From assembly GCF_004402045.1 (NCBI RefSeq), contig NZ_SOMG01000017.1, positions 16,444-80,443 of the forward strand: DNA of 64,000 nucleotides, read 5' to 3'. Both the position numbers and the translations under genes were made by a program. Below the pieces are notes generated by a model that saw nothing but the letters and a program-made list of their open reading frames with translations, had not been told where the DNA came from and did no database searches. Shown in pieces: positions 1 through 9,521 of the stretch. This DNA comes from Lelliottia nimipressuralis (GTDB lineage: Bacteria > Pseudomonadota > Gammaproteobacteria > Enterobacterales > Enterobacteriaceae). The number at the start of each line of letters is the position of its first letter. Within the stretch, counting starts at the first letter, position 1.

Positions 1-638
1 CCCGACGCACCCACGCAGACTTTCCAGCCGTGACAGCGCAGTTCATCCATGACGGGACGTAACACTTCGCGCGCGGCATTTTCTGCCTCGTCGAAGTTCT
101 CTTTACCCAGATTCCGGTCAGCAAAGTAGCGTTCAAGCCAGGTCACGCAGCCCATAGACAGGCTGAACAGAGACGTCGCCTGCGCGCCGGTGCCGGTAAC
201 CAGTTCTGTGCTGGCACCGCCGATATCCACCACCAGGCGGCGATCGTCACCCCCCGTGGTGTGTGCAACACCCTGATAAATCAGGCGAGCCTCTTCTTCA
301 CCGCTGATAACCTGAACCGGACAACCCAGAATTTCCTGCGCTCTGGCAATGAAATCCACGGCGTTAACCGCCAGTCGGAGTGTCGCAGTGGCGACGACGG
401 TGATTTGGGCATGAGGGATATCCTGCAGACGCTCAGCAAAGAGTCGCAGACACTGCCAGCCACGTTCCATGGCTTCAGGTGAGAGGTCATTGTTGCTGCT
501 CAGGCCCGCCGCGAGACGGACCTTGCGCTTAATGCGCGTCAGCGTTTGTATGCTTCCCGCCACCTCGCGCACAACCAGCATATGAAAACTATTCGAACCG
601 AGATCAATTGCCGCATAAAGCGAGGTGGAGCTGAGCAT
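1..638 (-). CDS. gppA: Guanosine-5'-triphosphate,3'-diphosphate pyrophosphatase, partial (N-terminal ~212 codons)
   Basis: GppA hydrolyses pppGpp to ppGpp in the stringent response and belongs to the Ppx/GppA exopolyphosphatase family with an actin-like ATPase fold. Reading the minus strand from an ATG at 638 gives an uninterrupted frame to the window edge. It carries the phosphate-binding motif [13 protein letters not shown] (residues 9-20), [12 protein letters not shown] (113-124) and [11 protein letters not shown] (136-146). The C-terminal part, about 280 residues in E. coli, lies outside the window. The start is 6 bp downstream of the rhlB stop, so the two are probably cotranscribed. The N-terminus closely resembles the E. 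coli protein; only the truncation by the window edge limits the call. Confidence 0.94.
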   Translation of the reverse strand, partial: MLSSTSLYAAIDLGSNSFHMLVVREVAGSIQTLTRIKRKVRLAAGLSSNNDLSPEAMERGWQCLRLFAERLQDIPHAQITVVATATLRLAVNAVDFIARAQEILGCPVQVISGEEEARLIYQGVAHTTGGDDRRLVVDIGGASTELVTGTGAQATSLFSLSMGCVTWLERYFADRNLGKENFDEAENAAREVLRPVMDELRCHGWKVCVGAS

Positions 639-644
639 ATTTTC

Positions 645-1913
645 TTAACCTGAACGACGACGATTACGCGGTGCGCCGCCTGAACGGCGCGGACCATTGC
701 CGGAGCGTGGGCGGGTAAGACGCTTAGGCGGCGGCAGTTCGCTTAACAGCGCTTCCGGGTTGTATTTGCTCTGCGGAATAGAGTGACCGATGTAAGTCTC
801 AATGGCTGGAAGATTCAGCGCATACTCTTCACACGCAAGGCTAATAGAGTGACCGCTTGCGCCCGCACGACCGGTACGACCGATACGGTGTACATAGTCT
901 TCGCAGTCGTCTGGCAGGTCATAGTTAAACACGTGCGTCACGGCTGGAATGTGCAAACCACGTGCTGCCACGTCGGTTGCGACCAGAATATCGAGATCGC
1001 CACGGGTAAACTCTTCGAGAATACGCAGGCGTTTTTTCTGCGCCACGTCGCCGGTCAACAGGCCAACGCGGTGACCGTCTGCAGCCAGATGGCCCCAGAT
1101 GTCTTCACAACGGTGTTTGGTGTTTGCGAAGATAATGGCGCGATCTGGCCACTCTTCTTCAATCAACGTTTGCAGCAGACGCATTTTCTCTTCATTAGAA
1201 GGATAGAAGAGTTCTTCTTTAATGCGGTGACCCGTTTTCTGCTCAGGTTCCACTTCCACATATTCGGCGTTGTTCATCTGTTCGAACGCCAGTTCGCGAA
1301 CGCGGTACGAGAGGGTTGCAGAGAACAGCATATTCAGACGCTGGTTGGCCGGAGGCATACGGCGGAACAGCCAGCGGATATCTTTAATGAAGCCCAGATC
1401 GTACATGCGGTCAGCTTCATCGAGCACCACAACCTGGATTGCGCCAAGGTTAATGTGGTTCTGTTTGGCGTAATCGATAAGACGGCCGGTGGTACCGATG
1501 AGGATATCCACACCGCTTTCCAGCACTTTCAGTTGCTTATCGTAGCCATCGCCGCCATAGGCCAGGCCAAGCTTGAGGCCGGTAGCCTGCGCCAGGGGTT
1601 CAGCGTCTGCGTGGATCTGTACCGCCAGTTCTCGCGTCGGGGCCATAATTAGCGCGCGCGGCTGGTTAACTTTGCGGTCTGCAATCGCTGGGTGAGAAAG
1701 TAAATAATGAAACGTTGACGTCAAAAACGCCATCGTTTTGCCAGTACCGGTTTGCGCCTGCCCTGCAACATCGCGACCGGCCAGCGTCAGCGGCAGTGCG
1801 AGGGCCTGAATGGGCGTGCAGTTATGAAACCCTTTATTTTCAAGGGCTTCAATTACCTTTGCGTGCAGGGCGAAGTCGGAAAACTTCTGTTCTGTTAAAT
1901 GTGTTTTGCTCAT
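645..1913 (-). CDS. rhlB: ATP-dependent DEAD-box RNA helicase RhlB
   Basis: RhlB is the helicase of the RNA degradosome; it unwinds structured RNA so that PNPase can degrade it, while bound to RNase E. The 422-residue protein shows all core motifs: Q motif around residues 11-40, AQTGTGKT (53-60), APTRELA (91-97), DEAD (165-168), SAT (198-200) and HRIGRTGRA (342-350). A basic Arg/Gly/Pro-rich tail from about 397 fits the RNA-binding extension of the family. It is divergent from trxA across a 144-bp gap and is followed 6 bp later by gppA. Length matches the E. coli protein (421). Confidence 0.97.
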   Translation of the reverse strand: MSKTHLTEQKFSDFALHAKVIEALENKGFHNCTPIQALALPLTLAGRDVAGQAQTGTGKTMAFLTSTFHYLLSHPAIADRKVNQPRALIMAPTRELAVQIHADAEPLAQATGLKLGLAYGGDGYDKQLKVLESGVDILIGTTGRLIDYAKQNHINLGAIQVVVLDEADRMYDLGFIKDIRWLFRRMPPANQRLNMLFSATLSYRVRELAFEQMNNAEYVEVEPEQKTGHRIKEELFYPSNEEKMRLLQTLIEEEWPDRAIIFANTKHRCEDIWGHLAADGHRVGLLTGDVAQKKRLRILEEFTRGDLDILVATDVAARGLHIPAVTHVFNYDLPDDCEDYVHRIGRTGRAGASGHSISLACEEYALNLPAIETYIGHSIPQSKYNPEALLSELPPPKRLTRPRSGNGPRRSGGAPRNRRRSG

Positions 1914-2057
1914 AGTGTGGTAGAATATCAGCTTACTATTGCTTTACGAAAGCGTATCCGGTGAAATAAAGTCAACCTTTAGTTGGTTAATGCGACATCA
2001 ACACGTCGTTGGTGGAGACAAAACCAACGTACCAGGCTTATTCCTGTGGAGTTATAT

Positions 2058-2387
2058 ATGAGCGATAAAATTATTCACCTGACTGACGACAGTTTTGACA
2101 CGGACGTACTTAAGGCTGACGGGCTGATCCTCGTCGATTTCTGGGCTGAATGGTGTGGTCCTTGCAAAATGATCGCCCCGATTCTGGATGAGATCGCCGA
2201 CGAATATCAGGGCAAACTGACCGTTGCCAAGCTGAACATCGACCAGAACCCGGGCACCGCACCAAAATACGGTATCCGTGGCATTCCGACCCTGCTGCTG
2301 TTCAAAAACGGTGAAGTGGCGGCGACCAAAGTGGGCGCGCTGTCCAAAGGTCAACTGAAAGAGTTCCTGGACGCTAACCTGGCGTAA
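2058..2387 (+). CDS. trxA: Thioredoxin 1
   Basis: Thioredoxin reduces protein disulfides in the cytoplasm and donates electrons to ribonucleotide reductase, PAPS reductase and methionine sulfoxide reductases. The 109-residue protein has the active site WCGPC (residues 32-36) and the cis-proline loop GIRGIPT (72-78), and is nearly identical to E. coli TrxA. The start at 2058 gives the family length and follows GTGGAGTTATAT; an in-frame upstream start at 1983 would add 25 residues with no family support. A separate transcription unit from rho is suggested by the hairpin and leader sequences downstream. Confidence 0.98.
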   Translation: MSDKIIHLTDDSFDTDVLKADGLILVDFWAEWCGPCKMIAPILDEIADEYQGKLTVAKLNIDQNPGTAPKYGIRGIPTLLLFKNGEVAATKVGALSKGQLKEFLDANLA

Positions 2388-2401
2388 GGTTTCTCCGCTG
2401 T

Positions 2402-2443
2402 GCGTCCAGAGCATCTGGCTAAATGATGTGGAACTCTGGACGC
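2402..2443 (+). other. Perfect 10-bp inverted repeat downstream of trxA
   Basis: GCGTCCAGAG (2402-2411) is the exact reverse complement of CTCTGGACGC (2434-2443), with a 22-nt loop. No T-run follows, so it is not a canonical intrinsic terminator. It may stabilise the trxA 3' end or act with Rho. The function is inferred. Confidence 0.6.
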
Positions 2444-2494
2444 CCGGCTGAAGTCGTGCTAAGTTAGCTATGACTTCGTTTTAAACATATCTTG

Positions 2495-2522
2495 TTGTTT
2501 GAATCTTGTTTTACCCGATACT
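2495..2522 (+). promoter_or_regulatory. Candidate sigma-70 promoter for rhoL-rho
   Basis: TTGTTT (2495-2500) and GATACT (2517-2522) are separated by 16 bp. This would start transcription near 2529, just before the rhoL reading frame. Both hexamers are imperfect. A TTGACA at 2531-2536 also exists but has no good -10 element at normal spacing. Confidence 0.3.
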
Positions 2523-2542
2523 TCCCGCTGTTGACATAAACA

Positions 2543-2644
2543 GTGCGTGAAGTGGCTAAATTCCGGGCTTGTCACTCAATCCGTCTTGTCGTTTCAGTTC
2601 TGCGTTCTTTCCCTGTGACCAGACAGCGAACAGACATGAGGTGA
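2543..2644 (+). CDS. rhoL: rho operon leader peptide RhoL
   Basis: A 33-codon GTG-initiated frame ends in TGA 88 bp before rho. Its C-terminal PVTRQRTDMR closely resembles the end of E. coli RhoL as I recall it (PVTRQR-DM), and the total length of 33 residues is the same, although the N-terminal half is diverged. RhoL lies in the leader where Rho autogenously attenuates its own transcription. No strong Shine-Dalgarno precedes the GTG, so the exact start is uncertain; an in-frame GTG at 2552 is an alternative. Confidence 0.65.
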   Translation: MREVAKFRACHSIRLVVSVLRSFPVTRQRTDMR

Positions 2645-2732
2645 TGGCCGCTAAACAGGCATGGATGACCCTGCCATACCATTCACAACATTAAGTTCGA
2701 GAATCACCCCGAGTTTAAGAACCCACACCATT

Positions 2733-3992
2733 ATGAATCTTACCGAATTAAAGAATACGCCGGTTTCTGACCTGATCACTCTCGGCGAAAATATGGGGCT
2801 GGAAAACCAGGCTCGTATGCGCAAGCAGGACATCATTTTCGCCATCCTGAAGCAGCACGCTAAGAGTGGCGAAGATATCTTTGGCGACGGTGTGCTGGAG
2901 ATATTGCAAGACGGATTTGGTTTCCTCCGCTCTGCAGACAGCTCCTACCTCGCCGGCCCTGACGACATCTACGTATCCCCTAGCCAAATCCGCCGTTTCA
3001 ACCTCCGCACTGGTGACACCATTTCAGGTAAGATTCGTCCTCCTAAAGAGGGTGAACGCTACTTTGCGTTGTTGAAAGTTAACGAAGTTAACTACGACAA
3101 ACCGGAAAACTCGCGTAATAAGATCCTCTTTGAGAACTTAACGCCGCTGCATGCGAACTCTCGTCTGCGCATGGAGCGTGGTAACGGTTCTACCGAAGAC
3201 TTAACCGCTCGCGTTCTGGATCTGGCCTCACCAATTGGTCGTGGTCAGCGTGGCCTGATTGTGGCGCCGCCAAAAGCGGGTAAAACCATGCTGCTGCAGA
3301 ACATCGCGCAGAGCATCGCCTATAACCACCCAGACTGCGTGCTGATGGTACTGCTGATTGACGAACGTCCGGAAGAAGTGACCGAGATGCAGCGTCTGGT
3401 TAAAGGTGAAGTTGTGGCTTCTACCTTTGATGAACCGGCATCTCGCCACGTTCAGGTCGCAGAAATGGTTATCGAGAAGGCGAAACGCCTGGTTGAGCAC
3501 AAGAAAGACGTGATCATCCTGCTCGACTCCATTACGCGTCTGGCGCGTGCCTACAACACCGTTGTCCCGGCTTCCGGTAAAGTACTGACCGGTGGTGTGG
3601 ACGCTAACGCCCTGCATCGTCCGAAACGCTTCTTCGGTGCAGCACGTAACGTGGAAGAGGGCGGCAGCCTGACCATCATCGCGACGGCGCTGATCGATAC
3701 TGGTTCCAAAATGGACGAAGTCATTTACGAAGAGTTTAAAGGTACAGGTAACATGGAACTGCACCTCTCTCGTAAAATTGCTGAGAAACGCGTCTTCCCG
3801 GCAATTGACTACAACCGTTCCGGTACCCGTAAAGAAGAGCTGCTCACCACGCAGGAAGAGCTGCAGAAAATGTGGATCCTGCGCAAAATCATCCATCCAA
3901 TGGGTGAGATTGACGCGATGGAGTTCCTCATTAACAAACTGGCGATGACCAAAACAAACGACGATTTCTTCGACATGATGAAACGCTCGTAA
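2733..3992 (+). CDS. rho: Transcription termination factor Rho
   Basis: Rho is the hexameric RNA-dependent ATPase that terminates transcription at rut sites. The 419-residue protein has the N-terminal helix bundle, a cold-shock-like RNA-binding fold with RNP1-like GFGFLR (61-66), the P-loop APPKAGKT (178-185), and the Q/R-loop segment of the secondary RNA site in the C-terminal half. It is essentially identical to E. coli Rho, including length. The ATG at 2733 was chosen by homology; an in-frame ATG at 2661 would add 24 unsupported residues. It follows rhoL and ends before a strong terminator. Confidence 0.99.
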   Translation: MNLTELKNTPVSDLITLGENMGLENQARMRKQDIIFAILKQHAKSGEDIFGDGVLEILQDGFGFLRSADSSYLAGPDDIYVSPSQIRRFNLRTGDTISGKIRPPKEGERYFALLKVNEVNYDKPENSRNKILFENLTPLHANSRLRMERGNGSTEDLTARVLDLASPIGRGQRGLIVAPPKAGKTMLLQNIAQSIAYNHPDCVLMVLLIDERPEEVTEMQRLVKGEVVASTFDEPASRHVQVAEMVIEKAKRLVEHKKDVIILLDSITRLARAYNTVVPASGKVLTGGVDANALHRPKRFFGAARNVEEGGSLTIIATALIDTGSKMDEVIYEEFKGTGNMELHLSRKIAEKRVFPAIDYNRSGTRKEELLTTQEELQKMWILRKIIHPMGEIDAMEFLINKLAMTKTNDDFFDMMKRS

Positions 3993-4009
3993 CGCAAATA
4001 AAGCCAGTG

Positions 4010-4040
4010 AACGCCACGTTTTTACGTGGCGTTTTTCTTT
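4010..4040 (+). terminator. Intrinsic terminator of rho
   Basis: AACGCCACGT (4010-4019) pairs perfectly with ACGTGGCGTT (4024-4033) across a TTTT loop, followed by a T-rich tract (TTTCTTTT). It lies 18 bp after the rho stop codon. Confidence 0.93.
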
Positions 4041-4075
4041 TATGGACTATACGCTAGTACCACCTACTCCCAATT

Positions 4076-4104
4076 TTGACCGGTCGGTGCGACAATAAGA
4101 TTAA
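4076..4104 (+). promoter_or_regulatory. Candidate promoter of the ECA (wec) operon
   Basis: TTGACC (4076-4081) is followed after 17 bp by GATTAA (4099-4104). The 193-bp gap between the rho terminator and wecA is AT-rich and holds no other gene, so the operon promoter should be here. The -10 match is poor. Confidence 0.35.
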
Positions 4105-4233
4105 TCGCACAGTAAAAACATTAATAGCTTGAATAATAAACAAATGGAATTGTGAGAGGTTTACTTTATACCTTCAGGCTCAGCGCCTTCATGGTTATAC
4201 TTCCTTGACTAACATTTGTTGAGAACATCCATT

Positions 4234-5337
4234 GTGAACCTACTTGATACGTTTACTGAGCTAACCAGTATTTTCTTGTTTACCACCTGCTTTTTGTTTT
4301 TGGCCCGTAAGGTGGCGAAATATCTGGGATTAGTGGATAAACCCAACTTCCGTAAGCGCCATCAAGGTATGATTCCTCTGGTCGGGGGTATTTCTGTTTT
4401 CGCGGGTATCTGCTTTACATTTGCAATCGCTGATTACTACATTCCGCATGCCCGGTTGTACCTGACCTGCGCGACGATACTTGTCGTGGTTGGTGCTCTT
4501 GACGATCGTTACGATATTAGCGTCAAAATCCGCGCCTTCGTCCAGGCTGCGGTCGCTATCGCCATGATGGTATTCGCAAAGTTACATTTGAGTAGTCTGG
4601 GCTATATATTTGGTTCCTGGGAGATGGTGCTCGGCCCGTTCGGCTATTTTCTGACACTTTTTGCGGTATGGGTGGCGATTAATGCCTTCAACATGGTTGA
4701 CGGTATTGATGGTTTGCTGGGCGGATTGTCCTGCGTCTCATTTGCTGCAATAGGTTTCATTTTATGGTTCGATGGACAATATAGCCTTGCGATGTGGTGT
4801 TTCGCCATGATTGCGGCCATCCTGCCTTATATCTTGTTAAATCTTGGTGCTTTGGGTCGGCGCTATAAAGTATTTATGGGTGATGCGGGCAGCACGCTTA
4901 TCGGTTTTACTATCATCTGGATCTTGTTGGAAACCACTCAGGGTAACGTACACCCGATCAGCCCGGTAACGGCGTTATGGATTATCGCTATCCCTTTAAT
5001 GGATATGGTCGCGATTATGTATCGTCGTCTACGTAAAGGGATGAGTCCTTTCTCTGCTGACCGTCAGCATATTCATCATTTGATCATGCGAGCTGGATTC
5101 ACTTCTCGGCAGGCATTTGTGCTTATTACACTGGCGGCTGCTATTCTTGCGGGGGTTGGCGTGACGGCGGAATATACTCATTTTGTGCCTGAGTGGGCCA
5201 TGTTGGTATTGTTCTTGCTTGCTTTTTCACTCTATGGCTACTGCATTAAGCGCGCATGGAAAGTAGCGCGATTCGTAAAACGCATTAAACGCAGGATGCG
5301 TCGTAACAGTGGCAAAAATACAACATTAACTAAGTAA
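4234..5337 (+). CDS. wecA: UDP-GlcNAc:undecaprenyl-phosphate GlcNAc-1-phosphate transferase WecA
   Basis: WecA starts ECA synthesis, and many O-antigens, by moving GlcNAc-1-phosphate onto undecaprenyl phosphate at the inner membrane. The 367-residue polytopic protein shows the family signatures: DD at 90-91, NMVDGIDG (153-160), FMGDAGS (214-220) and HIHH (279-282), with a basic C-terminal tail. The GTG at 4234 gives exactly the E. coli length and its MNLL start; an in-frame upstream start at 4216 adds only six residues. First gene of the wec operon. It is visibly more AT-rich than the later wec genes. Confidence 0.96.
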   Translation: MNLLDTFTELTSIFLFTTCFLFLARKVAKYLGLVDKPNFRKRHQGMIPLVGGISVFAGICFTFAIADYYIPHARLYLTCATILVVVGALDDRYDISVKIRAFVQAAVAIAMMVFAKLHLSSLGYIFGSWEMVLGPFGYFLTLFAVWVAINAFNMVDGIDGLLGGLSCVSFAAIGFILWFDGQYSLAMWCFAMIAAILPYILLNLGALGRRYKVFMGDAGSTLIGFTIIWILLETTQGNVHPISPVTALWIIAIPLMDMVAIMYRRLRKGMSPFSADRQHIHHLIMRAGFTSRQAFVLITLAAAILAGVGVTAEYTHFVPEWAMLVLFLLAFSLYGYCIKRAWKVARFVKRIKRRMRRNSGKNTTLTK

Positions 5338-5350
5338 AACCGGGACTATG

Positions 5351-6397
5351 ATGACTCAACCGTTGGCGGGAGCGAAATCAGTGGTAACTGAGAATGAACT
5401 GGATATTCGCGGTTTGTTTCGCGTGTTATGGGCAGGCAAACTTTGGATTGCGGGGATCGCGCTGGGGTTTGCACTGTTAGCGCTGGCCTACACTTTCTTT
5501 GCAAAACAAGAGTGGAGCGCCACGGCAATCACAGACAGACCAACGGTTAACATGCTTGGGGGATACTATTCCCAGCAGCAATTCCTGCGAAACCTGGATA
5601 TCAAAGCCAGTCTTGCCACGCCAGACCAGGCCTCCGTTATGGATGAAGCTTATAAAGAATTTGTGATGCAACTGGCTTCGTGGGATACGCGCCGCGATTT
5701 CTGGTCCCAGACGGATTATTACAAGCAACGCATGGTGGGTAACAGCAAGGTTGATGCCGCGCTGTTGGACGATCTGATTAACAATATTCAGTTTATGCCG
5801 GGCGATGCGCTGCGTAACGTGAATGATAGCGTCAAGCTGATTGCAGAAACCGCGCCGGATGCCAACAACCTGTTGCGCCAGTATGTCGCGTTTGCCAGCC
5901 AGCGTGCCGCAAGCCATCTCAATGAAGAGTTAAATGGTGCCTGGGCAGCTCGTACTATCCAGATGAAAGCACAGGTCAAACGTCAGGAAGAGGTGGCAAA
6001 AGCCATTTTTGCTCGCCGCGTACACAATATTGAGCAGGCGCTTAAGATTGCTGAACAGCACAATATTTCCCGTACTGAGACTGACGTGCCGGCTGATGAA
6101 CTGCCTGACTCAGAGATGTTCCTCCTTGGTCGCCCAATGCTGCAGGCACGCCTGGAAAACCTCCAGGCCGTTGGCCCCGATTTTGACCTCGATTACGATC
6201 AAAATCGTGCGATGCTCAATACGCTGAATGTAGGTCCATCCCTGGATCCACGTTTTCAGACCTATCGTTATTTGCGAACGCCTGAAGAGCCTGTAAAACG
6301 CGATAGCCCGCGTCGTGCATTCCTGATGATTATGTGGGGCATTGTGGGTGCACTGACGGGCGCTGGCGTGGCGTTAACGCGTCGTCGCAGAAACTAA
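5351..6397 (+). CDS. wzzE: ECA polysaccharide chain-length modulation protein WzzE
   Basis: WzzE is a polysaccharide co-polymerase that sets ECA chain length with WzyE. The protein (348 residues from 5351) has an N-terminal membrane segment (about 31-50), a large periplasmic coiled-coil-rich region, a proline-containing motif before the second membrane segment, and a C-terminal membrane helix (about 322-341) ending in an arginine cluster. Two adjacent ATGs occur (5348 and 5351); the second matches the MTQP start of E. coli. It follows wecA by 13 bp. Confidence 0.96.
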   Translation: MTQPLAGAKSVVTENELDIRGLFRVLWAGKLWIAGIALGFALLALAYTFFAKQEWSATAITDRPTVNMLGGYYSQQQFLRNLDIKASLATPDQASVMDEAYKEFVMQLASWDTRRDFWSQTDYYKQRMVGNSKVDAALLDDLINNIQFMPGDALRNVNDSVKLIAETAPDANNLLRQYVAFASQRAASHLNEELNGAWAARTIQMKAQVKRQEEVAKAIFARRVHNIEQALKIAEQHNISRTETDVPADELPDSEMFLLGRPMLQARLENLQAVGPDFDLDYDQNRAMLNTLNVGPSLDPRFQTYRYLRTPEEPVKRDSPRRAFLMIMWGIVGALTGAGVALTRRRRN

Positions 6398-6410
6398 GAA
6401 CGCCGTTTAC

Positions 6411-6432
6411 GATGAAGGTTACGGCCTTCATC
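6411..6432 (+). other. Small hairpin between wzzE and wecB
   Basis: GATGAAGG (6411-6418) pairs with CCTTCATC (6425-6432) across a 6-nt loop in the 56-bp wzzE-wecB gap. There is no T-run, so it may be a processing or differential-expression element rather than a terminator. Function is inferred. Confidence 0.45.
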
Positions 6433-6453
6433 GCCTAATCGAAGAGAATCGAT

Positions 6454-7584
6454 GTGAAAGTACTTACCGTATTTGGCACCAGGCCGGAGGCCATAAAAAT
6501 GGCGCCTCTGGTTCATGCGCTGGCCAGCGATCCTGATATAGAAGCGAAAGTGTGCGTCACTGCCCAACACCGTGAGATGCTCGATCAGGTCTTAACGCTC
6601 TTTTCCATCGTCCCGGATTACGATCTTAATATTATGAAACCGGGACAGGGGTTGACGGAGATAACCTGTCGCATTCTGCAAGAGCTTAAGCCGATCCTGG
6701 AGTCATTCAAGCCTGACGTGGTGCTGGTCCACGGTGACACCACCACCACCGTGGCGACAAGCCTGGCCGCATTTTATCAGCGTATTCCCGTGGGACATGT
6801 TGAGGCAGGTCTGCGCACCGGCAATCTTTATTCACCGTGGCCGGAGGAGGCCAACCGTACGCTAACCGGTCATCTGGCGATGTACCATTTTGCGCCAACG
6901 GAAAATTCCCGCCAGAACCTGCTGCGTGAAAATATCGCTGAGAACAAAATCTTTGTGACCGGCAATACGGTTATTGATGCTTTGATAGGAGTTCGTGACC
7001 GTATATTGGCAAATAGCTCCCTTCAGCAAGACCTCGCTGCCCGCTATCCCTTCCTGCACAACGGTAAAAAAACCATCCTGGTCACCGGTCACCGCCGCGA
7101 GAGCTTTGGCCGGGGTTTTGAGCAAATCTGCCATGCGCTGGCTGAAATTGCCGCGCAGAATGAAGATGTGCAGATTGTCTATCCGGTGCATCTCAACCCT
7201 AACGTCAGCGAGCCGGTTAACCGCATTCTGGGCCATGTCGACAATGTCCTACTGATTGAACCGCAGGACTACATGCCGTTTGTCTGGCTGATGAACCATG
7301 CCTGGCTGATCCTCACCGATTCCGGCGGAATTCAGGAAGAAGCGCCTTCTCTCGGTAAACCGGTGCTGGTGATGCGTGAAACGACCGAGCGTCCGGAAGC
7401 CGTCAAAGCGGGAACCGTGCGCCTGGTCGGAACCAACACACAGTTGATTGTCGAAGAGGTCACGCGCCTCCTGCACGACGATGAAGCGTATCAGGCGATG
7501 AGCCGAGCCCATAATCCTTATGGTGACGGGCAGGCTTGTGGCCGTATTTTGCATGCACTTAAAAACAATCGGGTATCGCTATGA
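6454..7584 (+). CDS. wecB: UDP-N-acetylglucosamine 2-epimerase (non-hydrolysing)
   Basis: WecB interconverts UDP-GlcNAc and UDP-ManNAc, the precursor of ManNAcA in ECA. The 376-residue protein begins with the family motif [15 protein letters not shown] (5-19). It also carries [14 protein letters not shown], the GHRRESFG motif and the C-terminal [16 protein letters not shown] nucleotide-binding loop. It starts with GTG at 6454, after GAAGAGAAT, and overlaps wecC by 4 bp, so the two are translationally coupled. Length equals E. coli WecB. Confidence 0.97.
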   Translation: MKVLTVFGTRPEAIKMAPLVHALASDPDIEAKVCVTAQHREMLDQVLTLFSIVPDYDLNIMKPGQGLTEITCRILQELKPILESFKPDVVLVHGDTTTTVATSLAAFYQRIPVGHVEAGLRTGNLYSPWPEEANRTLTGHLAMYHFAPTENSRQNLLRENIAENKIFVTGNTVIDALIGVRDRILANSSLQQDLAARYPFLHNGKKTILVTGHRRESFGRGFEQICHALAEIAAQNEDVQIVYPVHLNPNVSEPVNRILGHVDNVLLIEPQDYMPFVWLMNHAWLILTDSGGIQEEAPSLGKPVLVMRETTERPEAVKAGTVRLVGTNTQLIVEEVTRLLHDDEAYQAMSRAHNPYGDGQACGRILHALKNNRVSL

Positions 7585-8843
7585 GTTTTACTACCATCTC
7601 TGTCATTGGTCTTGGCTACATCGGCTTGCCCACCGCGGCGGCGTTTGCCTCTCGTCAAAAACAGGTTGTCGGTGTGGATATCAACGCCCGCGCGGTGGAA
7701 ACCATTAACCGTGGCGAAATTCATATTGTGGAGCCCGATCTCGACCGTGTGGTGAAAGAAGCGGTGGATGGAGGTTTCCTGCGTGCCAGTACAACACCTG
7801 TTGAAGCGGATGCGTACCTGATTGCCGTTCCAACGCCCTTTAAAGGTGACCACGAGCCCGACATGGCCTTCGTCGAGGCGGCAGCGAAATCCATTGCACC
7901 TGTGCTGAAGAAAGGGGCACTGGTGATTCTGGAGTCGACCTCTCCCGTCGGTGCTACCGAGCAGATGGCACAGTGGCTGGCCGAAGCGCGCCCTGATTTA
8001 CGCTTCCCGCAGCAGGCGGGCGAGCAGGCCGATATCAATATCGCCTACTGTCCGGAGCGCGTGCTGCCGGGCCAGGTCATGGTGGAACTGATTAAAAACG
8101 ACCGCGTCATTGGCGGAATGACGCCAGTCTGTTCCGAACGTGCCAGCGCGCTGTACAAGATTTTCCTCGAAGGCGAATGCGTGGTGACCAACTCCCGCAC
8201 CGCTGAGATGTGCAAGCTGACGGAAAACAGCTTCCGGGACGTGAATATCGCCTTCGCGAATGAACTGTCGCTGATTTGCGCCGATCAGGGAATTAACGTC
8301 TGGGAGTTGATCAGCCTGGCCAATCGCCATCCGCGCGTAAACATTCTCCAGCCTGGTCCGGGCGTGGGCGGACACTGTATCGCCGTCGACCCATGGTTTA
8401 TCGTGGCGCAGAATCCTGCACAGGCTCGTCTGATCCGCACCGCGCGTGAAGTGAACGACAGCAAACCTCACTGGGTGCTCAATCAGGTAAAAACCACGGT
8501 GGCGGATTGTCTGGCAGAGAGCGGCAAGCGCGCCAGCGAGCTGAAAATTGCCTGCTTTGGTCTGGCATTTAAACCGAACATTGACGACCTGCGCGAAAGC
8601 CCGGCAATGGAAATTGCTGAGATGATTGCCGAATGGCATAAGGGCGAAACGCTGGTGGTCGAGCCAAACATTCATGAGCTCCCGGCAAAACTGGCAGGCC
8701 ACTGCACGCTGACAGCGCTGGACGATGCGCTGGCGACGGCGGATGTGCTGGTGCTGCTGGTGGATCATAAAGAATTTAAAGCGATGCCCGGTACTGCTGT
8801 TCGTCAGCAGTATATTGTGGATACCAAAGGCGTCTGGCGGTGA
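7581..8843 (+). CDS. wecC: UDP-N-acetyl-D-mannosamine dehydrogenase
   Basis: WecC oxidises UDP-ManNAc twice with NAD+ to UDP-ManNAcA. The 420-residue protein has the Rossmann motif GLGYIGLP (10-17), the family EST-SPVG segment (118-124), and the catalytic cysteine in GPGVGGHC (Cys266). Its ATG overlaps the wecB stop, and its own TGA overlaps the GTG of wecD (8840-8843). In E. coli K-12 rffG and rffH follow wecC at this point; here they are absent and the junction is seamless. Confidence 0.97.
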   Translation: MSFTTISVIGLGYIGLPTAAAFASRQKQVVGVDINARAVETINRGEIHIVEPDLDRVVKEAVDGGFLRASTTPVEADAYLIAVPTPFKGDHEPDMAFVEAAAKSIAPVLKKGALVILESTSPVGATEQMAQWLAEARPDLRFPQQAGEQADINIAYCPERVLPGQVMVELIKNDRVIGGMTPVCSERASALYKIFLEGECVVTNSRTAEMCKLTENSFRDVNIAFANELSLICADQGINVWELISLANRHPRVNILQPGPGVGGHCIAVDPWFIVAQNPAQARLIRTAREVNDSKPHWVLNQVKTTVADCLAESGKRASELKIACFGLAFKPNIDDLRESPAMEIAEMIAEWHKGETLVVEPNIHELPAKLAGHCTLTALDDALATADVLVLLVDHKEFKAMPGTAVRQQYIVDTKGVWR

Positions 8844-9517
8844 GCAACCTGAATGGGGTACTCGAGCCTCTGCAATGGGAGAGTACCTTTTTCGGCCTGC
8901 CGTCGGCTATCGTGCGCCTGCGCAACGATGCGCCAGTACTGACTGAATCGGATTTTACCGCCTGGCAACGGGTGCAGGCTAAGATCCCGGCGGACCGTGC
9001 TGACCTGCTTGACGCGCTCCAGCACCACGGTTTTCAGCTGGTTGAAGGTGAGGTAGACCTTTCCATTACCCTTTCCCGCCACGATGCATCCGGCGCGGAA
9101 ATGGCAACCGAACGGGATATTCCCGTGCTGCGTCAGATAGCGGCCCAGGCGTTCGCGCAGAGCCGCTTTCGCGCGCCCTGGTACGCACCTGACGATAGCG
9201 GACGTTTCTACGCCCAGTGGGTGGAGAATGCGGTCAAAGGCACGTTCGACCATGTCTGCCTGGTTTTTCGTGCAGCGGACGGTCAGATCCAGGGATTTGT
9301 CTCGCTGCGTAAGCTCAACGAGCGCGAGGCGCGTATTGGCTTATTAGCCGGGCGTGGCATGGGTGAGAAACTGATGCAGGCAGCGCTGCACTGGGCGCAG
9401 CAGCAAAAGCTCGTGACGCTGCGGGTGGCGACCCAGGTGGGTAACACCGCCGCGCTTAAACGTTATATTGCGAGTGGTGCCAACATCGACGCCACCGCCT
9501 ACTGGTTATACAGGTGA
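8840..9517 (+). CDS. wecD: dTDP-fucosamine acetyltransferase WecD
   Basis: WecD is a GNAT-family enzyme that acetylates dTDP-4-amino-4,6-dideoxygalactose with acetyl-CoA to give dTDP-Fuc4NAc for ECA. The 225-residue protein begins [19 protein letters not shown], like E. coli WecD, and its C-terminal half carries the acetyl-CoA-binding segment around [12 protein letters not shown] and the following helix. It starts with GTG, overlapping the wecC stop by 4 bp, and ends 4 bp before wecE. Start supported by coupling and homology. Confidence 0.94.
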   Translation: MSNLNGVLEPLQWESTFFGLPSAIVRLRNDAPVLTESDFTAWQRVQAKIPADRADLLDALQHHGFQLVEGEVDLSITLSRHDASGAEMATERDIPVLRQIAAQAFAQSRFRAPWYAPDDSGRFYAQWVENAVKGTFDHVCLVFRAADGQIQGFVSLRKLNEREARIGLLAGRGMGEKLMQAALHWAQQQKLVTLRVATQVGNTAALKRYIASGANIDATAYWLYR

Positions 9518-9521
9518 CAAG

